From the NCBI RefSeq assembly GCF_964656455.1, contig NC_135719.1, positions 5,807,163 through 5,871,162 on the forward strand: DNA of 64,000 bases, in the 5' to 3' direction. The DNA is from Halichoerus grypus. Its lineage: Eukaryota; Chordata; Mammalia; Carnivora; Phocidae. The notes under the pieces are model-generated. The model did no database searches. It saw nothing but the letters and a program-made list of their open reading frames with translations, and was not told where the DNA came from. This document shows, piece by piece, positions 54,816-64,000 of the stretch. Made by a program: the position numbers and the translations under genes. The first letter of the stretch is position 1; the number at the start of each line of letters is the position of its first letter.

Positions 54816-55145
54816 TAAAAATAAAGCAATTACTAATTTCAGGGGGGCTAAAACAACAAAAGGTTGTTTCCAGAAAAGAAATATGTTTATTTAGTCATAG
54901 TAAGGTAAGCACGGAAAAATAATTTAACCCAAAACTGTGACATACCTATTTTGGCTCAACGGCGAGTAGGGACAGAAGAGGAGGGACAGGGGTCTCTATG
55001 TCCATATGGTGCGGGTAGGTGGCTGGGATTTGTATGTGTGCATGGTAGCTAATCCTAATCTTCTGTGGTGGGAAGTCAAATGATAATATCCCAAACTGAA
55101 AAATCACAAAACAGTTGTTTACGCATCCTATTTACAAGAAGACAG
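54816..55145. other. Unassigned DNA
   Basis: I see no gene or repeat that I can name between the SINE and the reversed LTR. Confidence 0.45.
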
Positions 55146-55675
55146 TGTAGGGGAGGGAAAAGCTTTCCTTGACCCTCTTAGAGTCTCTGGCTGGGTCTGA
55201 ATATTAAGCTGACAAAAACAGATTAAGAGGAGAAAAGCCTACACATTTTACTGAATTTTTACATGTACAAGGGAGCCTTCAGAAGAGAATGAAGACCCAA
55301 AGTAGTTATCAGAGCATGAAGCTTTCATACTTTTAGACAAAGAAACAATGACTTTGTGAAGAATTCACAAAACAAAGGGGTAGTATATAATGAAGAAATA
55401 ACTAGGAAGGGCGCCTGGGTGGCTCAGTTTGTTAAGCGTCTGCGTTTGGCTCAGGTCATGATCCCGGGATCCTGGGATCGAGCCCCGCATTGGGCTCCCT
55501 GCTCAGTGGGGAGTCTGCTTCTCCCTCTGCCTGCTGCCCTGCCCCACTTATGCTCACTCTCAAATAAGTAAATAAAATCTTTAAAATTTTTTAAAAATGA
55601 AACAAAATAATAATTAAGTTCTGTTATAATCCAATTGCACCTTAAATAAATTGGTCCCAGTCAAACTCAAATGGT
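55146..55675 (-). mobile_element. LTR-like element, reversed, partial
   Basis: It starts TGTAGGGGAGGGAAAAGCTTTCC and continues GACCCTCTTAGAGTCTCTGGCTGGG, the reverse complement of the last 80 or so bases of the solo LTR at 44273-44776. A SINE interrupts it at 55409. The far end is not identifiable, so the right limit is a guess. Confidence 0.65.
55409..55596 (+). mobile_element. Can-SINE in LTR
   Basis: GGGCGCCTGGGTGGCTCAGTTT head, CTGCCTGCTGCCCTGCCCC and AAATAAGTAAATAAAATC. Flanks AATGAAGAAATAACT / AATGAAACAAAATAA are only loosely repeated. Confidence 0.92.
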
Positions 55676-56021
55676 TTTTGTTTTGTTTTGTTTTTTTTAA
55701 AGATTTTATTTATTTATTTGACAGAGAGAGAGACAGTGAGAGCAGGAACACAAGCAGGGGGAGTGGGAGAGGGAGAAGCAGGCCTCCCGCCGAACAGGGA
55801 GCCCGATGTGGGACTCGATCCCAGGACCCTGGGATCATGACCTGAGCCGAAGGCAGACGCTTAACCAACTGAGCCACCCAGGCGCCCTGTTTTGTTTTGT
55901 TTTAAGTGGGCGCCACACTGGTGGTGGAGCCCAACGTGGGGCTTGAACCCACGGCCCTGAGATCGAGACCTGAGCTGAGATTAGGAGCCAGACTCTTAAC
56001 GAGTGAACTACCCAGGTGCTC
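55676..56021 (-). mobile_element. Short-type Can-SINE, interrupted
   Basis: GGAGCCCAACGTGGGGCTTGAACCC and GAACTACCCAGGTGCTCC mark an older SINE (right part 55900-56021). CTCAAATGGT at 55666-55675 and 56022-56031 is its target repeat. A long SINE lies in its T-rich end. Confidence 0.85.
55691..55888 (-). mobile_element. Can-SINE nested in the older SINE
   Basis: AAAGATTTTATTTATTTATTTG, GACAGAGAGAGAGACAGTGAG and a head ending GAGCCACCCAGGCGCCC. TGTTTTGTTTT lies on both sides. Confidence 0.92.
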
Positions 56022-56221
56022 CTCAAATGGTATTTTTCTATAGACCTATAGAAATTTTCTACTTAAACTTTCTGGGTAAAGTTACTAAAATACATATTTC
56101 TCTAGTTATTATTGACACTATATTAATATAGTATGCTTATATTCACTTAATTTTATTTTTTGGCAATCTTGTTTTGGGGATTTCGGACAAAAAATAATAC
56201 TGACTTTAAAATTATCTCAGT

Positions 56222-56346
56222 CTGGGCTTCCTGGCTGGCTCAGTCAGAGGAGCGTGTGACTCTTGATCTCAGGGTCATGAGTTTGAGGCCCACGTTGGGC
56301 GTGGAGCTTACTTAAAAATAAAATCTTAAAAAAATAAAATAAAATA
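56222..56346 (+). mobile_element. Short-type Can-SINE
   Basis: GGGCTTCCTGGCTGGCTCAGTC head, GAGTTTGAGGCCCACG and CTTACTTAAAAATAAAATC with (AAAAT)n tail. AAATTATCTCAGT / AAATAATCTCAGT flank it. Confidence 0.93.
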
Positions 56347-56466
56347 AAATAATCTCAGTTTAGCCAAAGACTTGTGAATAGTTGGTAACAGAATATTGCC
56401 TGTGACAAAAGATAAATAATGTCATAGGTAAATGTATACACTAAATTTTTTTAATGAGTCAGTATT

Positions 56467-56664
56467 GGGGCGCCTGGGTGGCTCAGTCCTTAAACGTCTG
56501 CCTTCGGCTCGGGTCGTGATCCCAGGGTCCTGGGATCGAGCCCCGCATCGGGCTCCCTGCTCGGCGGGAGGCCTGCTTCTCCCTCTCCTGCTCCCCCTGC
56601 TTGTGTTCCCTCTCTCGCTGTGTCTCTCTCTGTCAAATAAATAAATAAAATCTTAAAAAAAAAA
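56467..56664 (+). mobile_element. Can-SINE, full length
   Basis: GGGGCGCCTGGGTGGCTCAGTC head and AAATAAATAAATAAAATC tail. AGTCAGTATT is repeated at 56457-56466 and 56665-56674. Confidence 0.96.
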
Positions 56665-56674
56665 AGTCAGTATT

Positions 56675-56977
56675 TACCTCTACAACATAAAAAGCAAAAG
56701 GAGAATTTTGCTTATACCTCAAAAGTGTGTATTTCTCTATATTCCAACTTTTATTACTCTTATTAAACTCTATTAACAAATAGGTATTCTTCCTAATATG
56801 TCCCTTAGGGTATATTAAAACTTCTTTTCTTTTAAAAATAACTGGTGTTGTGTTCACAATGGTGCTGATCATGAAAATCATCTAGATCTATATACTCGAA
56901 ATCAGTACAAACATATTTGGCCCTAAAAGGAAAGGAAAAAGGATTCATGGCCACAGCACTATCCCTACATGAGATCT
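56675..56977. other. AT-rich unassigned DNA
   Basis: I see no gene, RNA or repeat in this interval between two SINEs. Confidence 0.45.
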
Positions 56978-56991
56978 AACTCAGCATTTTT

Positions 56992-57187
56992 TTTTTTTTA
57001 AGATTTTATTTATTTATTTGAGAGAGAGAGAATGAGAGAGAGAGCACATGAGAGGGGAGGGTCAGAGGTAGAAGCCGACTCCCTGCCGAACAGGGAGCCC
57101 GATGCGGGACTCGATACCGGGACTCCAGGATCATGACCTGAGCCAAAGGCAGTCACTTAACCAACTGAGCCACCCAGGCACACCTCC
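56992..57187 (-). mobile_element. Can-SINE, full length
   Basis: A T run, GAGAGAGAGAATGAGAGAG and a head ending GAGCCACCCAGGCACACC. The perfect repeat AACTCAGCATTTTT lies at 56978-56991 and 57188-57201. Confidence 0.95.
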
Positions 57188-57201
57188 AACTCAGCATTTT
57201 T

Positions 57202-57659
57202 GTCTAATTTTAAAATAGGTTCTTCCTAAACCCAAAATGTTATTAGGTGCTTACAAGTAAAACAATTAATGTGTTACAGGTTTGACACTATAATTTTACC
57301 ATTTAAAATTTAGTTATGTTTTAAAATTACGATTTTTAAAACTCTTAAGATAATAATTCAATATAGTTTGCTATAACAATCTCTCATACATATGTAATAT
57401 TTATATGTGTGGGATATATATATATAGAGAGAGAGAGAGAGAATAAACTTACTTTGCATTTATTTCTTCCCATTTCCTGAACTATTAATTTTTAAAATTT
57501 CTGTCATAAACCCACATCCATTTACAAAGATTAATATACTATATTTTATATGTATGATTGTATACACATATATGTGAATCAGGACTAAAAGAAACAACAA
57601 ACAGACAAACAAAGAACCCCAATAGTTCAGAATGGGAGGTGTGGCAGTGGAGATAAATG
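57202..57659. other. AT-rich DNA with TA/GA microsatellite
   Basis: (TA)n followed by (GA)n lies at 57413-57441. I recognise no gene or dispersed repeat in the rest. Confidence 0.5.
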
Positions 57660-57673
57660 TAAAGTTTGCTTTT

Positions 57674-57866
57674 TTTTTTTAAGGTTTTATTTATTTATTT
57701 GTCAGAGAGAGAACAAGAGTGAGCACACAGAGCAGGGGGAGGGGCAGAGGGAGAAGCAGACTCCCCGCTGAGCGAGGAGCCTGATGCGGGGCTCGATCCT
57801 AGGACCCTGGGATCATGACCTGATCTGAAGGCAGACCCTTAACCAACTGAGCCACCCACGTGTCCC
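57674..57866 (-). mobile_element. Can-SINE, full length
   Basis: AAGGTTTTATTTATTTATTTG, GTCAGAGAGAGAACAAGAG and a head ending GAGCCACCCACGTGTCCC. The perfect repeat TAAAGTTTGCTTTT lies at 57660-57673 and 57867-57880. Confidence 0.96.
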
Positions 57867-57921
57867 TAAAGTTTGCTTTTATAAACAGTAGCTAAATGGA
57901 GATGATCTCACAAGAATTCTT

Positions 57922-58112
57922 TATTTTTTAAAAAGATTTTTATTTATCTATTTGAGAGAGTGAGAGAGCAGGAGCTTGGGGGAGGGGCAGAGGAAGAGGG
58001 AGAAGCAGGCTCCCCATTGAGCAAAGAGCCAGATGTGGGACCAATCCCAGGACCCCAGGATCATGACCTGAGTTGAAGGCAGAGGCTTAATCGACTGAGC
58101 CACCCAGACAAC
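57922..58112 (-). mobile_element. Can-SINE, first of two at one target
   Basis: AAAGATTTTTATTTATCTATTTG and a diverged head ending GAGCCACCCAGACAAC. Its target repeat CTCACAAGAATTCTT is at 57907-57921 and 58113-58127. It is more diverged than the next SINE, so it is probably the older insertion. Confidence 0.95.
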
Positions 58113-58127
58113 CTCACAAGAATTCTT

Positions 58128-58334
58128 TTTTCTTTTTTTTTTTTTAAGATTTTGTTTATTTATTTGACAGAGAGAGACACAGCGAGAGAGGGAACACAAG
58201 CAGGGGGAGTGGGAGAGGGAGAAGCAGGCTTCCTGCGGAGCAGGGAGCCTGATGTGGGGCTCGATCCCAGGACCCTGGGGTCATGACCTGAGCTGAAGGC
58301 AGACACTTAACGACTGAGCCACCCAGGCGCCCCC
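58128..58334 (-). mobile_element. Can-SINE, second of two at the same target
   Basis: A T run, GACAGAGAGAGACACAGCGAG and a well-kept head ending GAGCCACCCAGGCGCCCCC. The same 15-mer CTCACAAGAATTCTT is at 58113-58127 and 58335-58349, giving three copies overall. Confidence 0.95.
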
Positions 58335-58349
58335 CTCACAAGAATTCTT

Positions 58350-59317
58350 ATGTAGGAACTTTGCGCTTGTAAACAGCACTGAACCAGAGACAGGCCCATC
58401 CAAGTTCTTGTACATGATGGTGGCCCACATTTTCCATCCATTTCTTTTCATGTTAGCAACTAAACACATCTGCCAAGTAAGAAGCATAAATTGTAACTTA
58501 CTAGAGCACGATCACCTTTAATTTGAAAATAAATGTAAACAATTGGATCAAGCTATGCAAGTGTTTATACTATCACAGCTGAATCAGGAAATATTACCAA
58601 TACCCATCACCAGATCGATAGATTCACCATATGGCTACCAAGGACAGCTATAATATTAAATTTCATTACGCATGCACTAGTTATATGATCAGTGCTGGGA
58701 TTATATTTCATCTCAGGATAAAACCAACAAGCAATTATAGTTTTCGTCAAGAGTTTTAATTAAGGCTTACTACTTTATAAAAGGAAAAGGGTAATAAATT
58801 TAAACACTGACAACAAAACTCTTTTGAAAGAGTCCATCCCCCAGTGAGAACACCCTTGTTCATTGACAGTCAGGGTCACAAACCTTACTGGCCAAATTAT
58901 GAAGGGAGTCTGCATCACTCGGAATTAGCTGCAATTTGGGAATACAAAATAGGATTTAAAAAAATAAACGGGACACATTTTGCACAGAAACCTAATTCAG
59001 ATGGCCAGATGCTTTTCCGCTATACAGTCAACAAAAAGTTGAAACTTCCCCCCTGCAGAGTCAGGATAAGCCCCTTTGTTATTCTCTGCAGATATTTATC
59101 AAAGGTAACCATATTCATTGATCTATTGAACACACTCTTGCATGTGTTTTTGAACACACTAAAAGGTTTTTGTTGGGATGGATTGATTATATTTGAGCAT
59201 GACTGTATGCGCAAGAACCTTAAACTACCCCATGAGTGCCCCATTGGAGAAACATAACATTCTTTAAAACAACACTACAAATATATTCCCTATGCATGTA
59301 TTTGCCAAAACATGGAA
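58350..59317. other. Unassigned DNA with a 137-codon open frame
   Basis: The frame 58844-59257 (plus) is open for 137 codons in AT-rich DNA, with segments such as FIDLLNTLLHVFLNTL (hydrophobic) and HECPIGET at the end. I recognise no domain, and no splice or promoter signal supports it. No dispersed repeat is recognised in the block. Confidence 0.35.
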
Positions 59318-59333
59318 TAGATAAGCCACTTTA

Positions 59334-59509
59334 GATTTTATTTATTTATTTGTCAGAGAGAGAGAGCACAAGCAAGGGGAGCAGAGGGAGAGGAAGAAGC
59401 AGGCTCCCTGTTCAGCAGGGAGCCTGATGTGGGACTCGATCCCAGGACCCTGGGATCATAACCTGATCTGAAGGCAGACGCTTAACCAACTGAGCCACCC
59501 AGGCGCCCC
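59334..59509 (-). mobile_element. Can-SINE
   Basis: GATTTTATTTATTTATTTGTCAG and a head ending GAGCCACCCAGGCGCCCC. The perfect 16-base repeat TAGATAAGCCACTTTA lies at 59318-59333 and 59510-59525. Confidence 0.96.
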
Positions 59510-59689
59510 TAGATAAGCCACTTTAAATAAATAAAATGATTACCTACAGGAGAGGAAGGAGACAAGATGGGAGGGACAGGGGTAGAAGACACACTTCTCT
59601 GAAACTACCTCGTTTTTTTTGTAGATTTGACTCTAGAATTATGTGAATGTTTGGCATAAGAGTAAAACAAACTTAAATCAAAATGTATT

Positions 59690-60020
59690 GGCAATTTGTG
59701 TCTTCCTTTCTTTTTTCTTGATCAGTCTGTCTCGAGGTGGATCAATTTTATTGATCTTTTCAGAGAACCAGCTTTTGGCCTCATTGATTTTCTCTAATGT
59801 TCTCTAATGTATTGATTTTTGCTCTTACTTTATTTCTTTCCCTCTACTTACTTTGAGTTTAATTTGCCGTTCTTCTAGAAATTTCTTCTTTTTGAATACA
59901 CGTACTTGCACAGCTATAAATTTCCCTCTAAGAATGTGGCATGTGTGTGAAGATGTTGTTTTTAAATTACAAATCCAATTTCTTTAACAGATACAGGGAT
60001 ATTCCGATTGTCTATTTCTC
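59690..60020 (-). mobile_element. Old L1 ORF2 fragment (minus)
   Basis: GATCAATTTTATTGATCTTTTCAGAGAACCAGC and CAGCTATAAATTTCCCTCTAAG match reversed L1 ORF2. TTCTCTAATG is doubled at 59790-59810. Confidence 0.8.
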
Positions 60021-60324
60021 CTTATTCCAGTTTTGGCAATCTGTGAGTTTTTTTCAGGGACTTTTCAAGGAATACCCGGGCTGTTCAACATGGCCCCTCC
60101 ACTCAGCCTCGCTGGAACTAAACATCTCCGTGCCCTGAATGGATGTGGGCATGGTTTGGCTTACAATTCTTGGACAGTTGTCCCCTGTGTGTCCTGCAAA
60201 TATGGACGTTAGGTGTGCCCATACCTTTTGGGGAGTCACTTCTCCCAGGTCCTCTCAGGAGACAGGGCTAGGGACTAGATGTAAGTGTATATCTATACAC
60301 AAACATACCTATGTCTATTTCTTT
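60021..60324. other. Unassigned DNA
   Basis: This is a short GC-richer interval between an L1 fragment and a SINE, with no recognisable gene or repeat. Confidence 0.45.
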
Positions 60325-60516
60325 TCTTTTTTTCTTTAAAGATTTTATTTATTTATTTGAGAGAGAAAGACGGAACACAAGTAGGGACGGGGACAGAGGG
60401 AAAGGGAGAAGCAGACTCTCTGCTGAGCAGGGAGCCCCATGCTGGATCCTAGGACCTAGGGATCATGACGCCAATGGAAGGCAGACGCTTAACTGTCTGA
60501 GCCACCCAGGTGCCCC
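60325..60516 (-). mobile_element. Can-SINE
   Basis: TTAAAGATTTTATTTATTTATTTG, GATCATGACGCCAATGGAAGGC and a head ending GAGCCACCCAGGTGCCCC. A target repeat is not clear. Confidence 0.92.
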
Positions 60517-62838
60517 AGGGCCTGCCTTTATATACTTAGTTTTAATAATATAGTAAGAACTCATTAATCCATAGCCTAAAAGGAAAGCAAGAACTGTGAC
60601 AATATTTTATATCTAACCGTATGTCCCCACCATACCTCTCTTCCAGACTTCTCCCAAGATAAGTATTATCTGTCTCACTATAGTTCAATCATCTGACTGC
60701 TATAGCTATTTGATTTGTATGACTTCACCATAGTTAATTCGTCTATGCCTCTATTGATGGGCATCTAGATTATTTCCAGGTTTTGTTTGCTTGCTTTACA
60801 ATTTTTCTCTTTTTCTTGGAATTTGGAAGCTCCTTCAGGATGTGACAGTGTGTGAATCTTTTTTCACAAATTGTCCCAGCACGTGGAAGATTCTTTCAAG
60901 CTTGACCCCTATTTATCTTTTTCAGTGTACGGACCCTGTCATGATTATTTGGAAGTTTTTGATATTTTCAATAATGCTGCTATAAATATTTTTTATGTGT
61001 TTCTCTGGATGTGCATGTGTCAGAATTTCTCTAGAATATTTATCTAAGAGCAGACAGTATAATAACTTTGTTGTTTTCTAAAGTGGTTGCATCCATTTAC
61101 ATTTCCACCAGCAATGTTTAAGAGATATTAGAGATTCACGTCTTTTCTAATGCTTGATGGTATCAAACTTTCACATTTTTGCCAATCAGATATATGTAAA
61201 ATAGCATCTCTTTGTGGTCTTGAGTTGCATTTACCAGATCAGTTTTAAATATCTCTTCACAGATTTATTGATATATATGGTTCCCTTTCTATAAAATGCC
61301 TGTTCACATCTTTTACCTATTTTTCTATTGGACTGATTGTCCTTTTTATATTAATTAATGAAAGTTCTTTAACCATTTTTGAGCTGAATTCTTTATCAGG
61401 GTGTGAATTTTGTTTTCTTTAGGTTTTCCTTTGAGATAAAAAATCTTAACTTCAATGTAGCTGATTTGTCGATCATATTTTATTGTCAATGTTTCTTGTA
61501 GCTTGCTTGAGAAATTTTTCTGTACTCCATGGTCCAAAGGGCAGACCTCTATGTTCTCCGTTCAATTTTTTCCAGTTTTGTTTTGAAATCTCAATTCTTA
61601 AATGTTCTGGAATTGATTTTTGTGTATGATGTGAGGTAGGGATTTTTTTCTCTAATTTTTTCCTACATAGGTAATAATTTTTCTCCTTTCTCACCGATCT
61701 GACACACTATCTCTGTTATTTGTGTATTGTGTATCAATAGAAAACTATTTTAATTATAATAAGTTCGTATTAAACCCTGATATCTGGTAGGGAAAATCTT
61801 ACTCTCACCTCTTTGTCTTTAGAAATGTCCTGGCTATCTTTGGCTTTTTATTTTTCCATTGTACATTTTGGAATAATCTTAACAAGTTTTATGGCAAACC
61901 CTATTGAAATATTGATTGAACATGCATCGAATATACAGATCAATCTGGGGGAAGATTGATATCTTTATAATAATACATTTTCCTACCCAGGAACATGATA
62001 CATCTCTATATCTATTTAGGTCATCTTTAATATGTCTTAATTGAGATTTATTATTTTCCTTAGAGGTCTCAAATATCTTCTCTTGATTTACATTTTCTAG
62101 TAGTTTGCTGTTGGGGTATAAAAATGCAACTAACTTTTGTATATTAATCTTATATCCTTCCATTTTGTTAAAATCTCTTCTTGTTTCTGATACTTACCTG
62201 CATATTCTTTTGGGTTTTCTGTGTTAATAATACTATCTACAAATAATGAAAGCTTTGTTTTTTCTCAATCATTATGCCTCTAATTAATGTTTCTCAGATT
62301 GTTGCATTGGCTAAGATCTCATATACAGTGTTAAATGGAAGTGATGATAGTGGGCATTCTTATCACATGTCTGAGTTTAAAGGGAATATTTTTAAAACAT
62401 CCCCTTTAGAATCATGTTTGCTCTGGTTTTTCCGATTTAAGAAGTTCTTTCTGTTTCTAATTTACTAAGACTTTTAAAAAAATTCCACATGGGTGTTGAA
62501 TTTTTGCAAATACTTTTTCTGTATCGAATGTTCAGGTGGATTTCTCTCTCATAATCTTTTAATATGGTAAATTACACTTGTAGATTTTCTAATCATCCTG
62601 TGATTCCTGGGACAAACCTACCTTGGTCATCGTGTATTGTCTTTTTTATACACTTTGGATTTGGTTTGATAACATTTTGTTTAGAATTTTTGCATCTATA
62701 TTTATGTAATTGTCCTTTCTCATAATCTTTGTCTGGTTTTAGCTTCAAGATTATGTTGGTGCTGTAGAATGAGTGTACTAAATTGGTTTGGTCTGTTCCT
62801 TGAAGGTTTGGTAGATCTCTTTAAAGTTTACAGGCCCA

Positions 62839-62936
62839 GGGATGCCTGGCTGTCTCAATCAGTGGAGCATGTGACTCTTGATCTTGAGGTCGTAAGTTTG
62901 AGCCCTATGTCAGACATCAAACTTACTTAAAAAAAA
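62839..62936 (+). mobile_element. Short-type Can-SINE in L1
   Basis: GGGATGCCTGGCTGTCTCAATC head, GTAAGTTTGAGCCCTATG and AAACTTACTTAAAAAAAAA. TACAGGCCCAG / TGTGGGCCTAG flank it loosely. Confidence 0.88.
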
Positions 62937-63171
62937 ATTGTGGGCCTAGTCTTTCCTTTGTGGAAAGATTATCAGGCACTGATTAACTTCTTAAAATAGT
63001 TATAGGACCATTCAAGCTTTTTATTTCTTTTTGGGTTAATTATGATTAGTTCTATTTTTCTAAAAATCTGAATATTTTGTCCGAGTTCTCAAAATTGTTA
63101 ATTGTTGCCTCTTCTCTTCTTCCTCTGTACTTTATGTGTAATTATATCTCTATTTTCATTCATAGTATCTT

Positions 63172-63373
63172 TTTTTTTGTTAAGATTTTATTTATTTATT
63201 TATTTGACAGAGAGAGACACAGCGAGAGAGGGAACACAAGCAGGGGGAGCAGGAGAGGGAGAGGCAGGCTTCCCGCGGAGCAGGGAGCCCGATGCGGGGC
63301 TGGATCCCAGGACCCTGGGATCATGACCTGAGCTGAAGGCAGATGCTTAACGACCGAGCCACCCAGGTGCCCC
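63172..63373 (-). mobile_element. Can-SINE in L1
   Basis: A T run, GACAGAGAGAGACACAGCGAG and a head ending GAGCCACCCAGGTGCCCC. TTCATTCATAGTATCTT / TTCATTCATAGTGTCTT (63155-63171, 63374-63390) is a 17-base target repeat with one change. Confidence 0.96.
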
Positions 63374-63819
63374 TTCATTCATAGTGTCTTGTGTCTTATC
63401 TCTTCTCTTGACCAATGTTGCTAGAAGTTTGTCAATTTTATTTGTTCTTTTTCAGAGAAACAATGTTTACTTTTTGATCAACTCTCTTGAATCTTTGCTT
63501 TCTATTTTATTGGTTTCTGTTTTTATCATCTTTGTCTTTCTAGTCCATTGTTCTTTTTCTAACTTCTTAAGGTGATCACTTAGTTCAGTAAATTTTAAGG
63601 CCTTCCTCTCTCTAATATTTAAGTAATTTGAAGTGAAGATTTGCTGTGCCCTGCACAACCTGAGATATGTTTTCATGTTATTGTGTTCTAGTTATTTAGA
63701 AATGTCATGATGACCTCTTTTACCCATGAGTTATTTAGCAATATGTTTTATAGTTTCCAAATATGTAGGGACTTTTTACTTACCTTTCCGTAATTAATTT
63801 CTGTGAGGTGATAGAAAAT

Positions 63820-64000
63820 ATATATTGGTCTCCGCCCCCAGTTCCTGTCACAGAGCTCCTAAAACTTGTAATTTCCTAAGTGACAAGAACACTACGAGCA
63901 TCTCTTGGTCTAAGATTGGTCTTTGACCTCTGCTCCTGACAATGGGCTCCTGAAACCCTTGTGATTTCCTGGGTAAAAGGAGTGTCTTATTCTATTGAGG
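63820..64000. repeat. LTR-like repeat, cut by window edge
   Basis: Two diverged units with a 91-base period start at 63825 and 63916 (TTGGTCTCCGCCCCCAG / TTGGTCTTTGACCTCTG, each followed by GCTCCT and AATTTCCT/GATTTCCT). The text recalls an old LTR or related repeat that I cannot name. Confidence 0.5.

Larger units (their letters stand above)
60690..63815 (-). mobile_element. Old L1 (minus), 3' end to ORF2 linker
   Basis: GATGGGCATCTAGATTATTTCC, TTACATTTCCACCAGCAATG, GTATTGTGTATCAATAG and ATAAAAATGCAACTAACTTTTG trace ORF2 in reverse. 63390-63700 reaches the region before the RT (minus frame with KFTELSDHLKKLEKEQ). Two SINEs interrupt it, and the frames are decayed. Confidence 0.82.

Noticed and set aside
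57413..57441. TA/GA run as a regulatory element
   Set aside because: It is a simple microsatellite with no associated gene or promoter motif.

Overview
The window is nuclear DNA of a carnivoran mammal, probably a non-canid caniform (bear, seal, mustelid or raccoon type). The main evidence is about fifty tRNA-derived Can-SINEs with the head GGGGCGCCTGGGTGGCTCAG and an AAATAAATAAATAAAATCTTAAAA tail region. The dog-type SINEC_Cf head and the felid-type body are both absent. L1 families with a typical carnivore 3' UTR and old mammalian MIR, L2, MER5 and MaLR pieces are also present. I find no intact protein-coding gene, no tRNA or rRNA gene, no CRISPR array and no operon. Most short open reading frames are translations of repeats.

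Layout. 1-11.5 kb: mostly single-copy sequence with Can-SINEs, an L2 remnant broken by MIRs, several MIRs, a two-part L1 3' end with one target duplication, an exon-like open segment near 6.1-6.26 kb, and a clear processed pseudogene of NDUFA4 (minus strand, 9899-10368). 11.5-31.5 kb: an L1 nest. Old minus-strand L1s are interrupted by a full-length plus-strand L1 (18528-25836) that has a GC-rich 5' UTR with YY1-type motifs, a duplicated pre-ORF1 segment, and broken ORF1 and ORF2. A second 5' part of a related minus-strand L1 follows in tandem. 31.5-36.7 kb: mostly single-copy DNA with MIR, MER5A and other old repeats. 36.7-45.4 kb: old L1s on both strands and two retroviral-type LTRs. 45.4-59.6 kb: AT-rich intergenic DNA with many SINEs, a Tigger-like DNA transposon, MaLR/MLT LTRs, an L2, an inverted copy of the LTR family, and two SINEs inserted one after the other at the same 15-base target. 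59.7-64 kb: another old minus-strand L1 and the edge of an LTR-like element.

There are no working genes acting together here. The readable history is one of successive retroposition by L1 machinery (target duplications of about 10-20 bases, T-rich or A-rich tails, nesting). I looked for an undescribed system and do not see one that the sequence supports. The items most worth a second look are the exon-like block at 6.1-6.26 kb, the duplicated L1 5' UTR, the three-copy LTR family, the tail-only insertion at 26.0 kb, and the repeated use of the same insertion targets by SINEs. Family names for old repeats are from memory of consensus sequences and were not checked by search.
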